Origin: UBA4971 sp029551185
GTDB lineage: Bacteria; Bacillota; SHA-98; UBA4971
Length of the DNA: 64,000 nucleotides
Direction: 5' to 3'
Assembly: GCA_035593725.1 (NCBI GenBank)
Contig: DAOSZN010000006.1
Coordinates: forward strand, 27,528-91,527
The notes beneath the pieces were generated by a model. That model ran no database searches, was not told the origin of the DNA, and worked only from the letters and a program-made list of their open reading frames with translations. Positions 8,381 to 16,429 of the stretch are shown here, in pieces. Each line of letters opens with the position of its first letter. The first letter of the stretch is position 1. The position numbers and the translations under genes were made by a program.

Positions 8381-10139
8381 CCCCCGCTGCCTCGGTCAGG
8401 CCACGAAAAGCAGCCTTCATCTCCTGGAACACACTGTTTAGTCTCTCATCTTCGTTCTCAGGAACATATTTCATCCTGGCTATAGTATCACGGACTTCCA
8501 GCTTCATGATGGCATCAAAAGGAACGCCTGCTTCCACCGCATTCAGGGCAGAATGGTGGAAGTCCAAAATAGCCTTGAGCATAAGCCTTTGCTTATTAAG
8601 AGACGTATACGTGTCTACCTCGTGATATGCGTTTTGGTGCAGGAAGTCTTCACGTATTGATTTTGAGGTCTCAAGTGACAACCTATCTTTGACAGATAAG
8701 GCATCTATACCGACAAGTCTTACGATTTCCTCGAGCTCCGCCTCTTCCTGCAAAAGTTGCATGGCTTCCCGTCTCAGATCCCCGAAGTCAGTTGAAACCG
8801 TCTTGGAAATCTGTTCTTCCAAGCGCTCAAGATAAAGGGAATAGCTGATGAGCCAGTTAATTGCAGGGAAATGACGCCTTGCAGCCAACGTTGAATCCAG
8901 GCCCCAGAATACCTTCGCCACTCGGAGTGTCGCCTGAGCCACAGGCTCTGACAAATCCCCGCCCGGAGGAGACACAGCTCCGATAACAGTTAGTGTGCCT
9001 TCTCTTCCGTCAGCCCCGAGACACTTGACACGTCCTGCACGCTCATAGAATTCAGCTATTCTGGAACCAAGGTATGCAGGGTATCCCTCTTCACCCGGCA
9101 TTTCCTCCAGTCGTCCCGAAATCTCACGAAGCGCCTCAGCCCACCTGGACGTTGAGTCTGCCATAAGGGCTACATTATAGCCCATGTCGCGGAAATACTC
9201 AGCTATGGTGATACCGGTGTAGACTGAAGCTTCACGGGCTGCTACAGGCATGTCTGAAGTATTTGCCACAAGCGTTGTTCTCTTCATGAGAGGCTCGCCT
9301 GTGCGTGGGTCAGTAAGCTCCGGAAAATCCATGAGCACCTCAGTCATCTCATTTCCACGCTCCCCGCAGCCTACGTAGACGATGATATCTGAGTCAGCCC
9401 ACCTTGCCAGCTGGTGCTGGACAACGGTTTTGCCGCTGCCGAACGGTCCCGGCACGCAGGCAGCTCCGCCTTTGGCTACCGGAAAGAACATGTCTATGAT
9501 ACGCTGCCCTGTAACAAGCGGCGCATAGGGAGGAAGCTTCTCCGCATATGGTCTTCCCCGCCGAACCGGCCAGCGGGTCAGCATCGTAATATCTTTCGGA
9601 CCGTCGCTTGTTTCAACAGTTGCCACCACGTCGACAACTGTGAACTCGCCTTCTTTGATATCCCGAACCGTACCTCGGATACCATGGGGGACCATTATCC
9701 GGTGCTCCACAACGGTTGTCTCTTGGACCACACCGATGATATCCCCGGGTTTCACCGAATCCCCGGGCTTTACTTTTGGCTCAAAATACCACTTACGCTC
9801 GTGGTCTATACCGGGCAATTCAATTCCGCGCTCAATGCGGTCACCGACACGATCCTTAATTTTGTCAAGAGGCCTCTGAATTCCATCGTATATCGCCTCT
9901 ATCAGGCCGGGCGCCAGCTCCACGGAAAGAGCCTCACCGGTAGTGTAAACCGGTTCGCCGGGCCCGAGACCGGCTGTCTCCTCATAAACCTGGATTGACG
10001 CCTTGTCGCCCCGCATTTCTATGATCTCGCCGATGAGCCTCTTATCGCTCACCCGCACTACGTCGTACATTTTTGCGTTGCCCATTCCTTCAGCTATTAC
10101 CAAAGGCCCTGAGACCTTAATGATTCTTCCTTCATCCAT
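8364..10139 (-). CDS. ntpA: V-type ATPase subunit A (catalytic)
   Basis: Catalytic subunit of the A/V-type ATPase, 591 residues, full length. The P-loop is intact in GPFGSGKTVVQHQLA (about residue 232). The non-homologous bulge insertion specific to A-type catalytic subunits (about 115-185) is present, with RGTVRDIKEGEFTVVDVVA. The MPGEEGYPAYLGSRIAEFYERAG segment is a family hallmark, and SPPGGDLSEPV follows. The ATG start is eight bases after the stop of subunit F. The gene belongs to one compact operon and overlaps subunit B at its 3' end. Confidence 0.98.
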   Translation of the reverse strand: MDEGRIIKVSGPLVIAEGMGNAKMYDVVRVSDKRLIGEIIEMRGDKASIQVYEETAGLGPGEPVYTTGEALSVELAPGLIEAIYDGIQRPLDKIKDRVGDRIERGIELPGIDHERKWYFEPKVKPGDSVKPGDIIGVVQETTVVEHRIMVPHGIRGTVRDIKEGEFTVVDVVATVETSDGPKDITMLTRWPVRRGRPYAEKLPPYAPLVTGQRIIDMFFPVAKGGAACVPGPFGSGKTVVQHQLARWADSDIIVYVGCGERGNEMTEVLMDFPELTDPRTGEPLMKRTTLVANTSDMPVAAREASVYTGITIAEYFRDMGYNVALMADSTSRWAEALREISGRLEEMPGEEGYPAYLGSRIAEFYERAGRVKCLGADGREGTLTVIGAVSPPGGDLSEPVAQATLRVAKVFWGLDSTLAARRHFPAINWLISYSLYLERLEEQISKTVSTDFGDLRREAMQLLQEEAELEEIVRLVGIDALSVKDRLSLETSKSIREDFLHQNAYHEVDTYTSLNKQRLMLKAILDFHHSALNAVEAGVPFDAIMKLEVRDTIARMKYVPENEDERLNSVFQEMKAAFRGLTEAAGGEEVA

Positions 10140-10147
10140 ACCAGATC

Positions 10148-10480
10148 CTACCCTCTCTCCTGGAATAAGATGTCGGCGCCGACAGCCTTTTCCACGATCT
10201 TCTTCATCCGTGTCCTGGCAAGCCCCATTGAACCCTCAATCCCCGGAATTATCGCCACTGCAGGAAGGGGTTGATCATCAAACGCCTCCACAAGTTCAGG
10301 CACTGTATTCGCCGCCCATTCAGTGAGAAAGATCACCCCGTACCTGCCTTTTTGAAGCGCAGTTATAATATGAACGCCTTCTTCAGGCCCACTCAAGGTA
10401 AATATATCCGCTCCCAGGGAACGAAATCCCAAGACAGCTTCTTCCTCACCAACCACTGCCATCTTATACATACGTATCAC
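10148..10480 (-). CDS. ntpG: V-type ATPase subunit F (central stalk regulator)
   Basis: Small CheY-like subunit that binds subunit D in the central stalk (NtpG of Enterococcus). It has 110 residues with the typical start KMAVVGEEEAVLGFRSLGA, the middle GRYGVIFLTEWAA strand-helix, and PAVAIIPGIEGSMGLA. The start overlaps the end of subunit C by 17 nt. The gene is identified both by sequence and by its fixed place between subunits C and A. Confidence 0.93.
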   Translation of the reverse strand: MIRMYKMAVVGEEEAVLGFRSLGADIFTLSGPEEGVHIITALQKGRYGVIFLTEWAANTVPELVEAFDDQPLPAVAIIPGIEGSMGLARTRMKKIVEKAVGADILFQERG

Positions 10481-11507
10481 GTAGCCTTTCCCTCATGCTA
10501 TCCCTGGACACCCCTGCTGCTTTACCTGCAATCACCAGCCGCGCTATTTGCAATTCTTGTTGTTTTGCAAGAATATATCCGATGAGTGGCTCGGGGCCTA
10601 GCGGAACGTATCTGGCTTGCCGGATTGACCCGGTTTGAGCTCCCTCAAAAAACCGCTCTATCTCAGAAAGGGATTTTCCTTCCTCAAGCAGCTTCAACCC
10701 GCGCCTAGCAATGAACTCATATCCTGTTCCTGACAGAATATCTGTTAGCGACTCAGGGGACTCGTCTTCATAAGCCTGGCTAAACTTTCCGGGGTCCACA
10801 TTGCCCCCTGACACGAACGCATGATCCACAAGCCACTTGTCCCTCTTCATCTTCCTTGCTCTTAAGAATATGGAAAGGTTGAGGAAGTCTATCTCCCTCC
10901 GGACTTGCTCTGTAAGAAACGGGATCCCTATAGCCTGCGCCCTTTTAAGCAAGGCCTCGTGCATCTCCTTATCAATCATGATATCTATGACTTCAGGAGA
11001 AGGGCGCAAGGAATGAACAGCCTTTGCGTTTTCTATCGCCAGGGTGAACTCACGGGGCAAGGCCAGTGCATCCCCGTCCAAGGCCTTGCTGACGGCTTCT
11101 GTGTCGAGAGACCCGAGACGGGATATGGCGCCTTTTGGCGAGACATTGTAAATCTCAGCCTTTATCATAACCTTTAGATTATGATAATCGTGTCGCAATG
11201 TAATAAACTCCGCCAGTCTCTCATCGGGGCTCGTTTCCTTGATGAAACGAAGCAGTTTCAATTCCTCTTCATCCAGAATCTCGTCTATAGACAGGCGCTC
11301 CTTCGCCGGACTTTCAACGTGAGCATAACCGGCTTCTTCTAACACCTTAAAAGCGCTATGCACATCGGGAGCGTCAATCATTCGTTCTATTGTCGCGCGG
11401 TCGAGAAGCCTGGCCTCAACAGCCCGGACTCGGCCGACCGCGTATGCATACTTTTCTTCAAGTCCCAGCAATTCGTCACCTCCCGACCGAGAAGCGTTTT
11501 CAACCAA
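10464..11507 (-). CDS. ntpC: V-type ATPase subunit C/d (rotor adaptor)
   Basis: Subunit C (d-type) connects the central stalk to the c-ring. The 347-residue protein is almost entirely alpha-helical, with the family motif FITLRHDYHNLKVMIKAE near residue 105 and FLRARKMKRDK near 215. The start overlaps the E-subunit gene by eight bases and the end overlaps the F-subunit gene by 17 bases. There is no signal peptide or membrane helix, as expected. Confidence 0.93.
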   Translation of the reverse strand: MVENASRSGGDELLGLEEKYAYAVGRVRAVEARLLDRATIERMIDAPDVHSAFKVLEEAGYAHVESPAKERLSIDEILDEEELKLLRFIKETSPDERLAEFITLRHDYHNLKVMIKAEIYNVSPKGAISRLGSLDTEAVSKALDGDALALPREFTLAIENAKAVHSLRPSPEVIDIMIDKEMHEALLKRAQAIGIPFLTEQVRREIDFLNLSIFLRARKMKRDKWLVDHAFVSGGNVDPGKFSQAYEDESPESLTDILSGTGYEFIARRGLKLLEEGKSLSEIERFFEGAQTGSIRQARYVPLGPEPLIGYILAKQQELQIARLVIAGKAAGVSRDSMRERLRDTYV

Positions 11508-12099
11508 AAAGGATCTTGGCTACGTCAACTAGCAATGCCTCATATTCCCTGGCCAGGATAGCGTCGAAAGTACAGTTAACTTCAACCTTTCCTGAACGTA
11601 GGATAAAACCTCCGATGAAGTCTCCTGAAATATCAGCTAATTGAACTTTACCTTTGCGTCCTGCCTTAGCAAGTTCAGCATTGACTTCCGATACGATTCT
11701 TTCACCGATTGTCGACCGATCCTGCTCAGACATGATAACGTCTCCGCCAATATCGCCTGCCGCAGCAAACAAAGTCTGCTTCAGATATCCCTTGTACACT
11801 TCAGGTTCAAGAGAGGCAAGTCGACTCTTAGCTTCTGAGAACGCTTCCTTAACCAGTTCCTCTTTTGCAGCAAGGATCTGTCTTCTCGCGTCTAAATCAG
11901 CCAAAGTGGCAATACGTCTTGCGTTCTCTTCGGCTTTCTCTCTGGCTTCGGCCAGCTCCTCTTCACGCTTCCTCGCAGCTTCTGCCCGCGCTTCTTGGAG
12001 AATCGCATCCGCGTCACGTTTAGCAGCTTCCACAATCTCATCAGCCTTTAGTTGCGCTTCTTGAAGGATAGTCTCCTTCATCTTCTCCAGCGCGTCCAT
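11500..12099 (-). CDS. ntpE: V-type ATPase subunit E (peripheral stalk)
   Basis: Peripheral-stalk subunit that, with the G/H subunit, holds the A3B3 head against the membrane domain. It has 199 residues. The N-terminal half (about 1-90) is an Ala/Glu/Lys-rich right-handed coiled coil (KADEIVEAAKRDADAIL). The C-terminal half is a compact domain ending with GGFILRSGKVEVNCTFDA, a recognisable E-subunit signature. The ATG at 12099 directly follows the stop codon of subunit K (TAAATG), so translation is coupled. Confidence 0.93.
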   Translation of the reverse strand: MDALEKMKETILQEAQLKADEIVEAAKRDADAILQEARAEAARKREEELAEAREKAEENARRIATLADLDARRQILAAKEELVKEAFSEAKSRLASLEPEVYKGYLKQTLFAAAGDIGGDVIMSEQDRSTIGERIVSEVNAELAKAGRKGKVQLADISGDFIGGFILRSGKVEVNCTFDAILAREYEALLVDVAKILFG

Positions 12100-12594
12100 T
12101 TATGCCACTCCTCCGAATTCAATACCAAATAGTACCAGAAGCAGCGTTGCAAGGAATGCCAGCACTGCGTAGGTCTCAACCATGGCCGCGAAAACCAAAG
12201 GTTTTCCCAGCTCTTCAGGACGCTTCGCTACCACCCCAAGGCCTGCAGCGGCTACCTTACCCTGGTAAACAGCGGAAATAAGCCCGACTAAGGCAATGGG
12301 CATAGCTGCTGCGATTGCAAGCCAGCCTTCAGAAGTGGTCAATCTAATGATATTTCCGCTAAAGACTCCCATTTTCATCATGAGCAGGAATCCTGTAAGC
12401 GCTCCGTATATACCCTGCGTTCCCGGAATAACTTGTAAGAGAAGAACTTGTCCGAACTTATCAGGGTCTTCCGTTACCACCCCGGAACCTGCTGAGCCCA
12501 CCAAAGCTACTCCGATTGATGATCCGATCCCCGGAAGGATAAATGCTACAGCCACTGCAATAAAACCCAAGACCATTCCTACTGTGATTGACAT
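12100..12594 (-). CDS. ntpK: V-type ATPase subunit K (c-ring proteolipid, Na+-type ligands)
   Basis: Proteolipid of the membrane rotor, 164 residues, built from two fused helical hairpins (four transmembrane helices). The ion-binding residues match those known from the Enterococcus hirae sodium V-ATPase. PGTQG in the first hairpin gives Thr59 and Gln60, QGKVAAAG gives Gln111, and FAAMVETYA gives Glu140; the E. hirae equivalents are T64, Q65, Q110 and E139. The first hairpin has Gln where the carboxylate would be, so there is one carboxylate per four helices. Sodium coupling is therefore a reasonable inference, not proven. It sits between subunits I and E with minimal spacing. Confidence 0.95.
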   Translation of the reverse strand: MSITVGMVLGFIAVAVAFILPGIGSSIGVALVGSAGSGVVTEDPDKFGQVLLLQVIPGTQGIYGALTGFLLMMKMGVFSGNIIRLTTSEGWLAIAAAMPIALVGLISAVYQGKVAAAGLGVVAKRPEELGKPLVFAAMVETYAVLAFLATLLLVLFGIEFGGVA

Positions 12595-12600
12595 ATCTTT

Positions 12601-14580
12601 CTATGCCTCCCCTTCCTCCACAATCTCAATGTACTTTGTCTTCTTACTAAAAGGCCTGAATCTTCTGCCTCCGCCTTCAAAAAACTTCCCATAGAACTCT
12701 ACGTACTGCAATCTGCTGGAATGTACGTACGAGCCAATTACGTTAATCGCCAGATTAAATACATGCCCGATGACAAGGAGCATGAGCATGGGAATCCATC
12801 CGACAAACCGGATTGAGAGAAAACGCTTTGCCATATCGTTAACTACCATCGCAATTACAGATGAGGCAAGCCCTAAGGCTAAAAGCCTCGAATATGACAG
12901 TATGTCGCTGACATATCCTGTGAGATCATACAGGCTCAAGATTCCTGCCCCTAATCGCATAATGATATTCTTATGAGCTCTCCCTTGAGTAAGAATGAGT
13001 CCGACTGCACCTAATATAGCCAGCCATTTTCCAACTTCGCTCATAACAGGATTGCCAAGGGCGGATGCGCCTATCAGCAGAATAAAACCTGTCAAGAAAG
13101 GATACCACAAGCCTTGATCGAATATGGCTTCCTTCAGGTTTCCTTGTTTGACATTATAATAGAGTTTTATACCAAGACCAACATAGATCTGGACAAGCCC
13201 CAACGCAAAAGATACGCCGAGCATAAGCAAGGGGTTGTCCAAAGGGCTGAACCAAAGAGGAGCGATGCCGAACAGGTCACCGAACCAAGAACCTGTGACA
13301 GCCCCTACCAACACACACGCAGCTCCGCATATTGCCATCATGGTGAAAAGTTTCTTTGCCGTTCCTGCCATCTTGATTTTCTTCAGCAGAAGCAAGCAAA
13401 CTATGCTCAGTATAACCCCGTATCCGGCGTCTCCTAGCGCCATCCCGAAAAATATAAAGAAGAAGGGCATAGACGCAAACGAAGGATCAATTGTCCCCGG
13501 CCTTGGCATTCCGTAAATTTCCGTGACTGCCTCAAAAGGCGTAGCAAATGCCGGGTTATCTAAAGTGACAGGAGGATTCTCATCGTCTAACGGATCACGC
13601 GCCTCTATATGAACCAAATCGTATTCTGACCGCACAGCCTTTTCCAATTCAGGCAAGGCATCCTCACGTGCCCACCCTTCTATCAAGAATGCAGTTCGTG
13701 TAGCAGGACATTCAGAAGCTAAGGTTTTCCGGTCTAAAGCGAGGGATAAGTGGTCATAGATGGAGTAAATCTTGACGCGCTCCTTAAGCAATCCTTTTGC
13801 CTGCTCCGTAAGGTCCTCTATTTCTTTGTCAATCGCAGACAGCCTGTCTTCAATTCTCCGCATAGCGTCTGCGGGTGTACCTTGCACTTCAGGGAGAAGC
13901 TGTGGGACTATATTATGAGCTGAAAGGACTTGGCGCACCTTATCCCTGTCCTCACTAAGAGAGATTGCCACAACAGGGATATAGCGGGTGCCTGATGACG
14001 GGCCGGGCGCAAAATAAGTACGAGGACATGACTCATTGAGTTCCGCCATAATGTCTTCGTAAAAACGTGATGAGATTTCATAAAGATCAACCGATATCTG
14101 TTTGCTGCCGGCTAATTCGGGAACGGGTATATCCAGCCATTCCCAAGCAGAAAGCTGATTGTGGTTATCTAAGAGACGGGATTCTTCAGTGCTTCTCTTC
14201 GAGAGTTCTTCGTCAAGTCTCCGGCACTCTTCGTAAATCCTATGTCCTTCTTCGACCTTACTTCCGAGGTCATCAAAGGTTGAGTTCGGAAGATATACCT
14301 TTCCCCCGGCGAACTGCTCAATAATGTTTTTCTTGATTCTCTCGAATCTGTCAAGGAAGTCTATACAGAACTTCAATTCAGTGAGAGCCCTTGACAGCTC
14401 TTCCTGTTTCGTGCCTAGCTCCGCAAGGACTTCTGATAGATCGCACAGTGAGTATTCCTGAGACTCAATCTCAGTCTTTTCAATTTCAACCACACCAACG
14501 TCTTGTAACACTCCGATGATGCCGTCGGCGCAAGATACAGGCGCAACAAGCGACACCTTCTTCATCTTAGCGATTGCCAC
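12601..14580 (-). CDS. ntpI: V-type ATPase subunit I/a (stator, ion channel)
   Basis: Membrane stator subunit a (NtpI), 659 residues. The N-terminal half (about 1-345) is a cytosolic helical hairpin with a long coiled coil (about 90-130 and 230-275). The C-terminal half holds about eight membrane helices starting at PFFFIFFGMALGDAGYGV, the family signature. The essential arginine is probably in the SYSRLLALGLASSVIA segment near residue 565. The frame opens with a GTG at 14580 that overlaps the end of the upstream G/H gene. An ATG five codons later, right after that stop codon, is an equally good start. Confidence 0.95.
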   Translation of the reverse strand: MAIAKMKKVSLVAPVSCADGIIGVLQDVGVVEIEKTEIESQEYSLCDLSEVLAELGTKQEELSRALTELKFCIDFLDRFERIKKNIIEQFAGGKVYLPNSTFDDLGSKVEEGHRIYEECRRLDEELSKRSTEESRLLDNHNQLSAWEWLDIPVPELAGSKQISVDLYEISSRFYEDIMAELNESCPRTYFAPGPSSGTRYIPVVAISLSEDRDKVRQVLSAHNIVPQLLPEVQGTPADAMRRIEDRLSAIDKEIEDLTEQAKGLLKERVKIYSIYDHLSLALDRKTLASECPATRTAFLIEGWAREDALPELEKAVRSEYDLVHIEARDPLDDENPPVTLDNPAFATPFEAVTEIYGMPRPGTIDPSFASMPFFFIFFGMALGDAGYGVILSIVCLLLLKKIKMAGTAKKLFTMMAICGAACVLVGAVTGSWFGDLFGIAPLWFSPLDNPLLMLGVSFALGLVQIYVGLGIKLYYNVKQGNLKEAIFDQGLWYPFLTGFILLIGASALGNPVMSEVGKWLAILGAVGLILTQGRAHKNIIMRLGAGILSLYDLTGYVSDILSYSRLLALGLASSVIAMVVNDMAKRFLSIRFVGWIPMLMLLVIGHVFNLAINVIGSYVHSSRLQYVEFYGKFFEGGGRRFRPFSKKTKYIEIVEEGEA

Positions 14581-14899
14581 TTGACGTCACTATCCTCTCC
14601 ACTACTAAGTCGGCAGCACGAGGAATGTTGGCTCGCGCCGCATTTCGCAGTTCGTCACATTGATTACTACTTCGTTTTTGAGTCTTAAAGGCTTCAGCCT
14701 GCGCTTTAGCTTCTTCAGCCTCAATTATGGATTTCCCCTCAGTAGCTGCCTCAGACTTCGCATTCTCTATCATGGTCCGTGCGGTAACGCGAGCGTCTCG
14801 CACAATCTCTTTCGCCCGCTCCTCCGCCTGACTTATCATTTCATCAGCATGGGCTTCAGTTTCCTGAAGCTCCTTGAGGACTTCGTATGCCAAAATCAT
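14567..14899 (-). CDS. ntpF: V-type ATPase peripheral stalk subunit G/H
   Basis: Small peripheral-stalk subunit that forms a coiled coil with subunit E. About 110 residues, nearly all charged helix (ETEAHADEMISQAEERAKEI), with an Ala/Glu/Lys composition typical of AhaH/NtpF. Identification rests on this and on its place as first gene of the operon. The start is uncertain: GGGGGGTG precedes ATG (14899) with very short spacing and an in-frame TTG three codons later with better spacing. The end overlaps subunit I by 14 nt. Confidence 0.8.
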   Translation of the reverse strand: MILAYEVLKELQETEAHADEMISQAEERAKEIVRDARVTARTMIENAKSEAATEGKSIIEAEEAKAQAEAFKTQKRSSNQCDELRNAARANIPRAADLVVERIVTSSGNR

Positions 14900-14929
14900 C
14901 ACCCCCCAGCCTACAGCCAATTACACTTT

Positions 14930-14958
14930 ATTGTATAGCAATAATTAAGCTATGACAA
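14930..14958 (-). promoter_or_regulatory. SigA-type promoter of the V-ATPase operon
   Basis: On the minus strand a -35 box TTGTCA (14953-14958) and a -10 box TACAAT (14930-14935) are separated by exactly 17 bp. Transcription would start about 20 nt upstream of the first gene, giving a very short leader. Confidence 0.7.
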
Positions 14959-15228
14959 CAATTGAAAACTTAAGGGAGCTCCTTAGGCGCCGGGCGAGCC
15001 GAAATAACGCTGTATTTTATGAAGGCAAAGGCGACACCTGCTATTAATATTTCACAATTCTTTTTTTATTCGCTGAGAATGTCCCATATCCTCTGTAAAA
15101 TATTTCCTAGTAGGTTCCACGGATCTTCGTGATTAATTAACTACGTGTATTAGAAACCCCTTTCGCCAAAGCAAGATCTATTAAGATTAAAGCTGTGGAA
15201 CTAGAATTCATAAACTACGTTATATATT

Positions 15229-15456
15229 AATGAAGTGGGAGATTGAGCCCCTCTGTTATAGAGAAGAGGCCATCCCCACACTGGCTAAGGAGCTCCTGAA
15301 ACCCTGTAATCCGAGGCGCGCGCCCTTTATGATGTATGGTTCGAGGTTTTGTCTACCTCCAACATATCCACGCCAAAAGACCACCCTAAACCCGGCAAGA
15401 GCCGCTTCCGGCACAGTATACCCCAAGGTGCCGGCCAGGCGGCTCTTGCTTTCTTT
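15229..15456 (+). ncRNA. Candidate structured non-coding RNA of unknown class
   Basis: The 560-bp gap between the V-ATPase promoter and trxB has no convincing gene but holds an ordered set of hairpins on the plus strand. The first pairs GTGGG (15235-15239) with CCCAC (15275-15279) and GAT with ATC, enclosing CCTCT/AGAGG. The second is built on GAGGT/ACCTC with flanking TATG/CATA pairs at about 15330-15370. The third is a strong terminator stem at 15395-15449. TATATT at 15223-15228 could be a -10 box, but no good -35 is visible. No plus-strand gene follows, so a riboswitch is unlikely. It does not match the tRNA, tmRNA, SRP, 6S or RNase P features I know. Confidence 0.35.
15395..15456 (+). terminator. 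Intrinsic terminator, plus strand
   Basis: GCAAGAGCCGC (15395-15405) pairs with GCGGCTCTTGC (15439-15449). An inner CCGGCAC/GTGCCGG stem (15408-15414 with 15428-15434) and a 13-nt loop complete it. TTTCTTT follows on the plus strand. The minus-strand side has no T-run, so it is oriented to end a plus-strand transcript, although it may also slow transcription coming out of trxB. Confidence 0.7.
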
Positions 15457-15482
15457 GCATTCCCTCTCTTGACTCCTTGTGG

Positions 15483-16427
15483 CTACGGGGATACAGTGTC
15501 TTTTGGATATATCCGACCACCTTCGGACATGTATCTTTCCGCTTCTACAGCAGCTATGGCGCCGTCACTTACCGCAGTCACAACTTGTCTCAGCGACTTC
15601 GCCCTGACATCTCCGGCAGCCAATAATCCGGGCGTACGGGTTCTCATTCGGTCATCAGTAAGAATATAGCCTCTTTCGTCAGTATCCACCATAGTCTCTA
15701 TGAATTTGGTATCAGGACGGCTGCCGATTGCCACAAATATGCCGTCAGCTTCTACAAGCTTGGCATCACCGGTCCTTACATCCTTTATCATAATGCCTTC
15801 TACTTTGCTGTCGCCAAGAATTTCGGAAACTACCGAATGCCAATAAAACCCAATCCTAGGGTTGGTGAAAGCGTCATCTTGGAGCGCTTTTGTCGCCCTA
15901 AGCTCCCCTCGCCTGTGAACAACAGTAACCCTTGAGGCAAATTTCGCAAGAAACAAGGCTTCAACTATGGCTGAGTCTCCCCCTCCGACTACCAGCACTT
16001 CTTTTCCGCGGAAAAACGGCCCGTCGCAAGTAGCGCAGTAGGACACCCCCATGCCTCTGAGCTTGTCCTCACCGGAAACACCGAGCTTTCGAGGAATCGT
16101 CCCTGTGGCAACGATTACGGTTTTCGCTGTATACTCGCTTTCATCGGAAATCACCGAAAAATACCCCCGGCTGTCCCGAGAAATGCTGTTTACGCCGGCA
16201 TAAACGAATTCTACGTCAAACTTACGTGCTTGCTCTTCCATACGCTGCATCAAATCAGGCCCTGAAATCCCCTCGGGAAATCCGGGATAGTTTTCAATCC
16301 AATGGGTGGTAGCTGCTTGTCCACCAGGCGCGCCTTGCTCTATCACTACAGTGGAAAGCTTAGCGCGTCCGGCATAGAGAGCAGCCGAAAGCCCTGCAGG
16401 ACCTGCGCCGATAACTGCCACATCCAT
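15483..16427 (-). CDS. trxB: Thioredoxin reductase
   Basis: NADPH-dependent FAD flavoenzyme that reduces thioredoxin in the cytosol; 314 residues. The FAD-binding GAGPAGLSAALYAGRA loop is at the N-terminus, the redox-active CATC is in YCATCDGPF (about residue 135), the NAD(P)-binding VVGGGDSAIVEA follows, and the C-terminal GLLAAGDVRAK closes the FAD site. ATG at 16427 is chosen because GAAGG sits seven bases upstream and an earlier in-frame ATG would overlap the dac gene. It follows the dac stop codon by two bases, so the two are probably co-transcribed. Confidence 0.95.
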   Translation of the reverse strand: MDVAVIGAGPAGLSAALYAGRAKLSTVVIEQGAPGGQAATTHWIENYPGFPEGISGPDLMQRMEEQARKFDVEFVYAGVNSISRDSRGYFSVISDESEYTAKTVIVATGTIPRKLGVSGEDKLRGMGVSYCATCDGPFFRGKEVLVVGGGDSAIVEALFLAKFASRVTVVHRRGELRATKALQDDAFTNPRIGFYWHSVVSEILGDSKVEGIMIKDVRTGDAKLVEADGIFVAIGSRPDTKFIETMVDTDERGYILTDDRMRTRTPGLLAAGDVRAKSLRQVVTAVSDGAIAAVEAERYMSEGGRIYPKDTVSP

Positions 16428-16429
16428 GT

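Noticed and set aside
9414..9998. Plus-strand frame (194 codons) inside V-ATPase subunit A
   Set aside because: Complement of a highly conserved gene; no independent support.
15330..15360. tRNA-like GGTTCGAGG stretch
   Set aside because: No acceptor, D or anticodon arms can be built around it, and the 5-bp stem next to it has a loop that lacks the TTCRA pattern.
15372..15396. T-box-like AGGGTGG on the minus strand
   Set aside because: The rest of the T-box sequence (ACCGCG) is missing, no specifier stem is visible, and no aminoacyl or amino-acid gene follows.
15229..15456. 6S RNA
   Set aside because: Length fits, but the 5' and 3' ends do not pair with each other and there is no central bubble; the fold is three separate hairpins.
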